Virus record (IMG/VR): IMGVR_UViG_3300039186_000245
Location: 1-38,984 of that record
Length of the DNA: 38,984 nt
Direction: 5' to 3' (one strand)
DNA from: a virus
Shown: one piece after another, positions 1-5,624 of the stretch
Layout of the letters: each line of letters begins with the position of its first letter
Position numbering within the stretch: the stretch's first letter is position 1
Notes under the pieces: model-generated
Seen by the model: the letters and a program-made list of their open reading frames with translations, nothing else
Database searches by the model: none
What the model was told of the DNA's origin: nothing
Made by a program: the position numbers and the translations under genes

Positions 1-85
1 GCCTAAACTATTTATTTAATTGCCTATTTACTTTGCCGTGTTATCGCCTGTTTAAAAAGTAACCATTTAATTATTGATTCCTTTG

Positions 86-100
86 TTTATTATATATTCA
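86..100 (-). promoter_or_regulatory. Candidate late promoter, orphan copy
   Basis: The minus strand reads TGAATATATAATAAA, with the exact nine-base core AATATATAA at 98-90. It lies just past the stop of the GroES-like gene and points out of the window. No start codon with a sensible frame follows before base 1: the only ATG (66-64) gives a four-codon frame. The gene it serves must begin beyond the window, or the transcript has a long leader or is non-coding. Confidence 0.5.
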
Positions 101-115
101 CTAAGTCAGTTTGTT

Positions 116-400
116 TCAGACTACATGAATATTTTTATCTATTATTGCAGTTATATCGTTTTCACGTAAACTAAATACAGTATTACCATCATATTTAAAT
201 TCAGTACCTGCCAAATCATGAAAAAGAACCTTTATACCTATTTGGTATTCTTTATCTTCTACACCATCACCTACACCAATGATCATTCCTGAATATGGTG
301 GCGCATACATACCGTCTTGTTTGACTAAAAGTATACTACCTTTTCTATCTGGTTGTTCGTCCTTTTTTAAAAATATTCTATTCCCTAGAGGTTTTAACAT
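116..400 (-). CDS. GroES-like co-chaperonin (T4 gp31-type role)
   Basis: A 94-aa protein with the Cpn10 pattern along its whole length. It opens with LKPLGNRIFLKK (residues 2-13), equivalent to the family's conserved start. A short mobile loop follows at about 14-33, holding the hydrophobic tripeptide I23-L24-L25 where GroES carries the residues that dock on GroEL. Next come SGMIIGVGDG (37-46), IGIKVLFHDLAGTEF (54-68) and the closing LRENDITAIID (78-88). GroES homologues are about 95-100 aa and T4 gp31 is 111, so length fits. The expected role is to replace or supplement host GroES as the lid of host GroEL, typically for capsid protein folding. The leader is A-rich with no Shine-Dalgarno. The roof-hairpin region looks simple. 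Family assignment is confident; substrate and partner are inferred. Confidence 0.88.
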   Translation of the reverse strand: MLKPLGNRIFLKKDEQPDRKGSILLVKQDGMYAPPYSGMIIGVGDGVEDKEYQIGIKVLFHDLAGTEFKYDGNTVFSLRENDITAIIDKNIHVV

Positions 401-464
401 ATTATTTTAAATTTAATTAGTGTAAAGCTGAAACAAACTCCACTAGTTGCAATATAATTTTTAA

Positions 465-560
465 CTATTGAATTGAAGAATAGTATCTAATTGCTAGTTG
501 TTTGCTTAAAGTATAAGTTGATGCATTAAATGATTCAGCTTCAAAGTAACAATGATTCAT
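465..560 (-). CDS. Possible 31-aa small ORF
   Basis: An ATG at 560-558 opens a 31-codon frame ending in TAG at 467-465. Its start overlaps the stop of a 17-codon frame (610-557) by the four bases ATGA, an arrangement typical of translational coupling in phage operons. The leader is A-rich like those of real genes here. The predicted peptide has no recognisable motif. AT-rich DNA easily yields such frames, so this may be chance or the remains of a decayed gene. Confidence 0.2.
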   Translation of the reverse strand: MNHCYFEAESFNASTYTLSKQLAIRYYSSIQ

Positions 561-610
561 CTTATTTGATTATTTAGAATAAAGTAAATGTTAGCTAATT
601 TCGTTATCAT
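557..610 (-). CDS. Possible 17-aa leader-type ORF
   Basis: ATG at 610-608, stop TGA at 559-557, overlapping the ATG of the next tiny frame by ATGA. It lies just downstream of the RuvC-like gene stop at 632. No motif is recognisable. The only support is the coupled arrangement. Confidence 0.12.
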   Translation of the reverse strand: MITKLANIYFILNNQIR

Positions 611-631
611 ATTTGTACTTTAAAAATTCGG

Positions 632-1300
632 CTATTTTATTTCTTGATCAACTTGTAAACATTTTATGAGAAAGTAACTATCTACCAAATCGTCTATTGG
701 TTTAGGAATCTTTTCGCTGAAGTCTTTTCCTTGTGTCCATTTCCAGAGTTTAGTTGATCTTAAGTTCTTATCATTAAGTACATCATCTTGGAATGCTTTA
801 GCCATATAGTGTTTGTTTGCATTTCCTTTACCTGCTAGTTTCTTTACATGAGATGGTTGGAATACAGACAGATTTTCAGTAGAGTACTTATCTATTAGTT
901 CCTTTCTTAAAAAAGTATTATATTGAATAATATCTATAAATGAATTACCTTTGGATCCATATGAAAATCCTTCAAGTGCTACTGATATATTTTCACCTTC
1001 AAACAGTGTAGAGAAAATGTTAACCATTAGTGAGCTAATGTTACCAGCGTCTTTTAATTTCTGTCGCTCTCTGGGTAAAAACTCTTTGCTTGTTACATCT
1101 CGGTTATATGGAAATCCTAGTATTGCTGAATCATCCATTAATTCTTTATGTATACTAAATGCTTTTGGTATCTTTTTCCCTTCATCATCCCATATACGAT
1201 TTCCATAATTAAAAAAAGTTATAAAGTGATACTGCCCGTCATCTGTTTGTACACATACACCTGGGCTATTGAGTGAAAAGTCAATTCCTATATTAATCAT
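632..1300 (-). CDS. RuvC-like RNase H-fold Holliday-junction resolvase
   Basis: A 222-aa protein with the RuvC/RNase H-fold acidic motifs in order. INIGIDFSLNSPGV (2-15) holds the first catalytic Asp, D7. VALEGFSYGSKGN (107-119) holds E110. KPIDDLVDSYFLIKCL (200-215) holds D203, D204 and D207. Between them PSHVKKLAGKGNANKHYM (149-166) matches the conserved Lys/Gly segment ahead of the last acidic motif. RuvC is about 170 aa; the extra length is an insert at about 35-90. In T4-like phages a resolvase (T4 uses the unrelated endonuclease VII, gp49) trims branched replicative DNA before packaging, so a RuvC-like enzyme in the late region fits that job. It starts 5 bp after the upstream gene's stop. 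Fold and catalytic residues are visible; the substrate is inferred. Confidence 0.8.
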   Translation of the reverse strand: MINIGIDFSLNSPGVCVQTDDGQYHFITFFNYGNRIWDDEGKKIPKAFSIHKELMDDSAILGFPYNRDVTSKEFLPRERQKLKDAGNISSLMVNIFSTLFEGENISVALEGFSYGSKGNSFIDIIQYNTFLRKELIDKYSTENLSVFQPSHVKKLAGKGNANKHYMAKAFQDDVLNDKNLRSTKLWKWTQGKDFSEKIPKPIDDLVDSYFLIKCLQVDQEIK

Positions 1301-1305
1301 ATTGT

Positions 1306-1662
1306 TTATATTCTCTTACCAAGAACTGCACCTAGCGCAGCACCGACAAGACGTGAAGTCATTAAATCATATAAAGCACCCTTTTGGATTCCTAAGACTT
1401 TAGCAATTGCTTTACCTACAGTTTTACCTAATGCAAATCCAGCAAGACCACCAAATATACTTCCCAAGATACCTTCGTTTACAATTTCTTCTACAACGGT
1501 TTCTAGATCTTTACCATTCTTGTGCTCTTCCATAATTCTTTCAACTGCCATATCAATAGCAGCATCCTGTTCTTCTGTTAAATCATGAGATTCATTTAGT
1601 AAACTTTGGATATCAAAAGTTTCGTTTTGAGTTTCTGTTAAATAGTCTTTAAAGGTTTTCAT
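1306..1662 (-). CDS. Small protein with capsid-targeting-like N-terminus and glycine-zipper C-terminus
   Basis: A 118-aa protein. The first ten residues, MKTFKDYLTE, closely resemble the capsid-targeting peptide of T4 internal proteins (MKTYQEFIAE), which directs them into the prohead core and is cut after the Glu by the prohead protease. The L-T-E arrangement at 8-10 would fit such a cut. An acidic helical stretch follows (about 18-62), then a Gly/Ala-rich hydrophobic part (64-91 and 105-118) with repeated GxxxG spacing, such as GSIFGGLAGFALG. That tail could insert in a membrane or pack as helices. It has its own promoter-like motif 18 nt upstream. Candidates are an internal capsid protein injected with DNA, a core protein, or less likely a holin-type protein. 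Confidence 0.5.
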   Translation of the reverse strand: MKTFKDYLTETQNETFDIQSLLNESHDLTEEQDAAIDMAVERIMEEHKNGKDLETVVEEIVNEGILGSIFGGLAGFALGKTVGKAIAKVLGIQKGALYDLMTSRLVGAALGAVLGKRI

Positions 1663-1680
1663 TTTGAGTTCTTTATTTGT

Positions 1681-1690
1681 TTATATATTA
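1681..1690 (-). promoter_or_regulatory. Candidate late promoter for the 118-aa gene
   Basis: The minus strand reads TAATATATAAACAAAT. The core AATATATAA lies at 1689-1681, 18 nt before the ATG at 1662. The leading TAA is also the stop codon of the upstream gene (1690-1688), so promoter and stop overlap. Confidence 0.6.
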
Positions 1691-2242
1691 GGATACGTTA
1701 ACTACTACATCTAAGATGTTATATGTAAATTCCATATCAAAAGTTTGGAATTCAACAGTGTTACTTGAGAAGTTTAAATCTAATGCACCTATATTTTTTA
1801 TAAACATATCTTTTAATTGCACAGTTACAAATACATTTCCTTCTGCATCTAACATTTGTACACCAACACCCTCTGGTAAATATGGATGCTTACCGCTTAG
1901 TTTATAGTAATAATCAAACATTTCAACAGCCATCCAATAATTAACGTAACCATCAAATGCTTGCATTGTAACAGTTAGTGATTTATCAAATAATTGCTGC
2001 GTAGGTATACTTGATCTAAATGATCGTGTATTACCAGGATAGTCTGTCTGTTGTACAGGATCAAATGACGGGCCAGGTAAATTAATAGACTGTATTCCAT
2101 AATTCCAATAATCAATAGGTTCTTTTATCAACCCACCAGGTATTCTTGTTAAGAATGGTTTATACTTCTTAGCAATTTCCTTAGGAATAAAGTTCCTTGG
2201 GAAATCAAATTTAAACTGGTTATTTCTAGCACTTAATATCAT
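1688..2242 (-). CDS. Tail-tube-like virion protein
   Basis: A 184-aa protein of the size of T4 tail tube protein gp19 (163 aa). It is mostly beta. The middle has IQSINLPGPSFDP (50-62), and the C-terminal half runs DKSLTVTMQAFDGYVNYWM (86-104) then LKDMFIKNIGALDLNFSS (143-160), FDMEFTYNILDVVV (168-181). This alternation of beta strands, with an Asn/Phe-Ser-Ser turn then a final strand, is what I would expect of the tube fold shared by gp19, gp48 and gp54. There is no tail sheath gene beside it in this window, so it could be a tube-initiator or other tube-fold protein instead of the main tube. It lies 3 bp after the upstream gene, in one operon. The call rests on fold impression, not an exact motif. 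Confidence 0.4.
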   Translation of the reverse strand: MILSARNNQFKFDFPRNFIPKEIAKKYKPFLTRIPGGLIKEPIDYWNYGIQSINLPGPSFDPVQQTDYPGNTRSFRSSIPTQQLFDKSLTVTMQAFDGYVNYWMAVEMFDYYYKLSGKHPYLPEGVGVQMLDAEGNVFVTVQLKDMFIKNIGALDLNFSSNTVEFQTFDMEFTYNILDVVVNVS

Positions 2243-2245
2243 ATC

Positions 2246-3148
2246 TTATTTGTCAAATTTGTCAAAATTACCTCCATTAGGATCCCTAGGCATAGTTACA
2301 CTATTTTTACCAACTGAGTATTGTTGTAAATTCTTTGCAGCTTGCCTGAAGAAATTCTGTTTTCTGTATTTGTTTTGCATACCACCACTACTATATCGTA
2401 ATGCTTGCTTCTGTTGTCTTATCATAAGCTGTGCAGCTGCTAATGCCTGTGCTGATTTTGCTCGCCTTGCAATTTCCTCAACTTGAGACGACTTAATATC
2501 CCCAGCCAGTTCTGCATTAATATTTGTTAATTCTTCATTACTTGAGGTTAGCGCCTGTACTGCTATTATGTTCTCCTCATATAGCGTCTTATAATCCTCA
2601 GCCCTAAGCCTTTCTTTATCGGCTATCGTTTTCTGTTTCGCAAGTTCTCTGCTATATGCTAACCTCTGTTCTTCTATTTGTGAAGTTAGTGTTATTCTAT
2701 TAGCATCCTTGTAAGCTAACCACATACCTTGATACACAATAGATTCGTCTGATACTGAACCATCACTAGCATCAACCATCTTAGTAGAGATATAAAAATT
2801 GTTATTATCTAAAGCTAAAATCTTTTTACTATCAGATTTAGTAATTCTAAACAGTACCTCTCCTCTTGATGTATCAACCTCTTGTACTTGTGTATGGTTT
2901 TTTACAGCTATCTCATCAGCAGATCCAATAAAGTTTATATAAACATCACCAACGTTACTTAAATCAATTGGTGTGTCTTCACCATCAACTTCATCAAATA
3001 AAGTAAAAAGAAAATAATCATCAAATGGTGATATTCGTATTGTACCGTCACCTTGTGGTAATGGTGTTTCATTAACTGATAAGTTGACAAATCTCTGGAA
3101 GTATTCCTTCTCGGTTGCTGTTAAAGATATGTTAGTTTGTATAGCCAT
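2246..3148 (-). CDS. Virion protein: N-terminal beta domain plus long coiled coil
   Basis: A 300-aa protein. Residues about 35-145 form a beta-rich domain (FLFTLFDEVDGEDTPIDLS, then VGDVYINFIGS, RGEVLFRITKSDS). Its order resembles the N-terminal domain of baseplate upper proteins (BppU) of other tailed phages, but the likeness is weak. Residues about 150-250 are a continuous helical coiled coil rich in Glu, Lys, Ala and Gln. The C-terminal 45 residues are basic and Asn/Gly-rich. Such an architecture suits a trimeric baseplate or fibre connector. It sits 3 bp from each neighbour in a three-gene virion operon (4579-1688). No exact function can be given. Confidence 0.4.
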   Translation of the reverse strand: MAIQTNISLTATEKEYFQRFVNLSVNETPLPQGDGTIRISPFDDYFLFTLFDEVDGEDTPIDLSNVGDVYINFIGSADEIAVKNHTQVQEVDTSRGEVLFRITKSDSKKILALDNNNFYISTKMVDASDGSVSDESIVYQGMWLAYKDANRITLTSQIEEQRLAYSRELAKQKTIADKERLRAEDYKTLYEENIIAVQALTSSNEELTNINAELAGDIKSSQVEEIARRAKSAQALAAAQLMIRQQKQALRYSSGGMQNKYRKQNFFRQAAKNLQQYSVGKNSVTMPRDPNGGNFDKFDK

Positions 3149-3151
3149 GGG

Positions 3152-4579
3152 TTAACTTATTTTTGGTTTGCCTTGTACTGTATTGTTTGCAGTTCCAAAA
3201 CTATCCGATTCTTGATTTTCTTCTGTTATAGTTTGTACTTTAACTGGCGATATCGCAGCTTTGACTTTAAGTCTATCTCTGAAGCTAGTTACATATTTAG
3301 TTTTCACAACTAACTGTGCCGCTATTTGTTCAGATGTATTAGCATTAGTATCAGCAGGTGCGGCTGTGCCTATCACTAACTGTTTTCCTGTGTCGTTATT
3401 AATTTGATTATAAACATTAGCAACTGTTGGTACTACTCCTAAGTTTATCTGTAACATTTGTCTACCATATTTCTGAGTAGCAAATGATGTTAGTTTTGCA
3501 TTTTTAATTATTTGTGTAGCATCAGCTTTGTTATATAATCGTAATACATAATTAATTGAAAAAGAAACTGCGGTGTTTGCATTTTTAATAATAGGCCTAA
3601 ATAAAATAGGCTCGTCAAAATCACTTGTCTGTGTGTATACTTGAAAACTTGTTTGTGAAAATACAGTACCTACTTGTTCAGTAACACTCACTTCATGAAA
3701 TACTACATAATCACCTTGCCCGGTTGTATTTAAAGTATTAATAAAGTTACTAAAAGAAGATCCAGCAACTTGGCCTGATAATTCAAAATAATCGCCGTTT
3801 GTTGATTGGATTACTTGTGCATATAAGTTATCATAAATATCTCTGTTTAGTATAGAAGCAGAATTAATTTCCTGCATCTCGTAATAGCTGTATGCATTCT
3901 CTGTAATAGTTTGGTAAATTCCACTAGCTCTTAATGTAATTGGTGGTGTACCTAAGAATCCCTGTCCTGAAGTTATCTTATATCCGATCTCGTTCGGTAT
4001 TGTTGCATCAAAAGCATTATTCATAAAGAACAACGCAGGAACTCTCCATTCAATATAAGTTGCATATAGCTTATCTCCTAAAAGCAAAGGATCTGCTGCA
4101 AATTGTGGTGTATCATTTTTAAGGAAGTTAATAGACGCAAGGTTTAGCATTACACCATCTCTTCTCGGTGCTAGCACTTCAAATACAATACCATCAAATT
4201 CTTGAAAACTAAACCCTGCTACGAAATGAACTTTGACTTTATCATAAGCAATATCTACGTTAGGACTGAATGTCTGTAAAAGAAGTCCACTGTCTGTTAG
4301 CTCTGGGCTATAATCATTATATGGAACCCCTATGCTTGTATCTAATGAAACATATTGGGTTTTGTTTTTGTTATTTGAAACGGCAGCCCCGTCTCTATCA
4401 TTACCCATTATAGCATTGACAGTATCAGTATTAAAGAAATAAGTTCCTTTAGTGTTTAGATCCCTCATAAGCTCGATCGGGTAATCAGCAGTATTAAACT
4501 CTGTTGGTGCGGACTGACTAGTATAGATATACTCTATAAGTATTTGATCCGATAATTGTATAAACCTTGATGATTCCAT
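3152..4579 (-). CDS. Virion structural protein, function unrecognised
   Basis: A 475-aa, mostly beta protein. It starts MESSRFIQLSDQILIEYIY, a phrasing (short segment ending in an EY-type strand) that I associate with structural proteins of large T4-like phages. It lacks a signal peptide, membrane segment or catalytic motif. The C-terminal 60 residues are polar and probably flexible. It is first of three tightly spaced genes (gaps of 3 bp) with a coiled-coil protein and a tail-tube-like protein, so a tail or baseplate role is likely. Lack of a canonical ribosome site and an A/T-rich leader (AATAGAATATA before the ATG) match the neighbours. Confidence 0.45.
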   Translation of the reverse strand: MESSRFIQLSDQILIEYIYTSQSAPTEFNTADYPIELMRDLNTKGTYFFNTDTVNAIMGNDRDGAAVSNNKNKTQYVSLDTSIGVPYNDYSPELTDSGLLLQTFSPNVDIAYDKVKVHFVAGFSFQEFDGIVFEVLAPRRDGVMLNLASINFLKNDTPQFAADPLLLGDKLYATYIEWRVPALFFMNNAFDATIPNEIGYKITSGQGFLGTPPITLRASGIYQTITENAYSYYEMQEINSASILNRDIYDNLYAQVIQSTNGDYFELSGQVAGSSFSNFINTLNTTGQGDYVVFHEVSVTEQVGTVFSQTSFQVYTQTSDFDEPILFRPIIKNANTAVSFSINYVLRLYNKADATQIIKNAKLTSFATQKYGRQMLQINLGVVPTVANVYNQINNDTGKQLVIGTAAPADTNANTSEQIAAQLVVKTKYVTSFRDRLKVKAAISPVKVQTITEENQESDSFGTANNTVQGKPKIS

Positions 4580-4593
4580 TATATTCTATTTAT

Positions 4594-5379
4594 TTACCAC
4601 TGTAAAAGCTTTGGGTTCCATGAAAGTCCTATTCCAATATAAGGTGCGAATGTACCAGTACCAGTTACTCCCATTCCTATATTGATACCTAACCCAAACT
4701 GTTTTCTGTTTTGCATCTGTAAGCTTTTAAATGCTTTACTTTTCCTATCAATCATTATTCCTTCTGTGCTATTAAATATAGTTCCTGGATAGTCAGAAGT
4801 TAATTTAATAAATATTTCCTTAGTTTTTACATCTTGTGACAATGTAGCATCTAACCAAATATTTTGTTTTAGGCCAATCGTTGCAGTACCAAATGTTAAA
4901 CTATCTATCGTGCTATATGGTAACTTGATATTAATAGACCTTGAGCTTTTAGCCCAATTACTATCAGAGCTAAAACTCAATATTGAATTGAAGCTAGTAT
5001 TACCTTGAACTGTTATAGTATCTTTAGTTAGAACTGGCACCTCCACTATTTTTTCTTTTATTATAGTTTTGTATTTAATAATAGTAACAGGTGGCCTACC
5101 CTTTTCATATTCCAAACTATCTTTTAATTCTTCTAATGATAAACTTAAACCTTTAATCTCTCCAACAGATTCTCCATTAATATTAACATAATTTCGAATA
5201 GTATCGTTTGCTGCTACTAGATTATTTTGAAATCTAACAACTTCACCTTTCGCGTTCTCAGTTTCATTACACTGTCTCATTAATAAAAAGAAAAGCACAA
5301 CCATGCCTCCTAGTAAAAACATCCTAGTGTTCTTTGGGTCGGTTATAATGCCAATAATATTTTTAATAATTAATATCAT
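4594..5379 (-). CDS. Membrane-anchored envelope protein, possible spanin-like
   Basis: A 261-aa protein. One short hydrophobic segment at about 20-34 (MFLLGGMVVLFFLLM) follows a slightly basic N-terminus, giving an inner-membrane anchor with the rest in the periplasm. Residues about 42-95 are helical, and 97-125 are strand-forming and charged. The C-terminal 35 residues (from about 227) alternate Gly and hydrophobics (FGLGINIGMGVTG, then APYIGIGLSWN) and end in Trp, like the last strands of outer-membrane barrels. A protein tethered in the inner membrane with a C-terminus able to meet the outer membrane recalls spanins. There is no lipobox (the sequence before Cys37 is LLMRQ), so it is not a typical lipoprotein spanin. 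It overlaps the coiled-coil gene upstream by ATGA, implying coupled translation. The lysis role is inference only. Confidence 0.4.
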   Translation of the reverse strand: MILIIKNIIGIITDPKNTRMFLLGGMVVLFFLLMRQCNETENAKGEVVRFQNNLVAANDTIRNYVNINGESVGEIKGLSLSLEELKDSLEYEKGRPPVTIIKYKTIIKEKIVEVPVLTKDTITVQGNTSFNSILSFSSDSNWAKSSRSINIKLPYSTIDSLTFGTATIGLKQNIWLDATLSQDVKTKEIFIKLTSDYPGTIFNSTEGIMIDRKSKAFKSLQMQNRKQFGLGINIGMGVTGTGTFAPYIGIGLSWNPKLLQW

Positions 5380-5609
5380 CCTATGTATTTAAGAAGCTTA
5401 TGTGGCGTTACCTCAGCAGCTCCATATTTTTTTGCAATCTTTTCAATAAATTTAGTTTCTTTTCCTTTCATTGCATCTACTTCGGTAAAAAGTTCGTCTC
5501 TTTTCTTACCTAGGCTAGTGATACTCTTTTGCATTAAATCAAGAGAAAGTTGTATTTCTCTATATCTATTTACAAAACCGTTTAAATCTGTTATTTCTTT
5601 CTTTGTCAT
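5376..5609 (-). CDS. Small coiled-coil protein coupled to membrane protein gene
   Basis: A 77-aa protein that is almost wholly helical. Residues 3-60 show heptad-like spacing (GFVNRYREIQLSLDLMQKSI, then KRDELFTEVDAM). The last 15 residues are KKYGAAEVTPHKLLKYIG-like and non-helical. Its stop overlaps the start of the membrane-anchored gene by four bases (ATGA at 5379-5376), so the two are probably made together and may interact, perhaps coil to coil. It follows the large fibre gene by 15 bp. A fibre-assembly or lysis accessory are both possible; I do not recognise the family. Confidence 0.45.
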   Translation of the reverse strand: MTKKEITDLNGFVNRYREIQLSLDLMQKSITSLGKKRDELFTEVDAMKGKETKFIEKIAKKYGAAEVTPHKLLKYIG

Positions 5610-5624
5610 TTTTACTTTATTAAA

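Larger units (their letters stand above)
401..631. other. Intergenic gap, 231 bp
   Basis: This is the longest gap without a confident gene. It lies between the RuvC-like and GroES-like genes. I see no exact AATATATAA motif, no strong hairpin with a T-run and no tRNA shape. It contains only two tiny minus-strand frames, listed separately. Confidence 0.6.

Noticed and set aside
5270-5379. Lipoprotein signal at the start of the 261-aa membrane protein
   Set aside because: The residues before Cys37 (LLMRQ) do not fit a lipobox; a plain N-terminal membrane anchor is a better reading.
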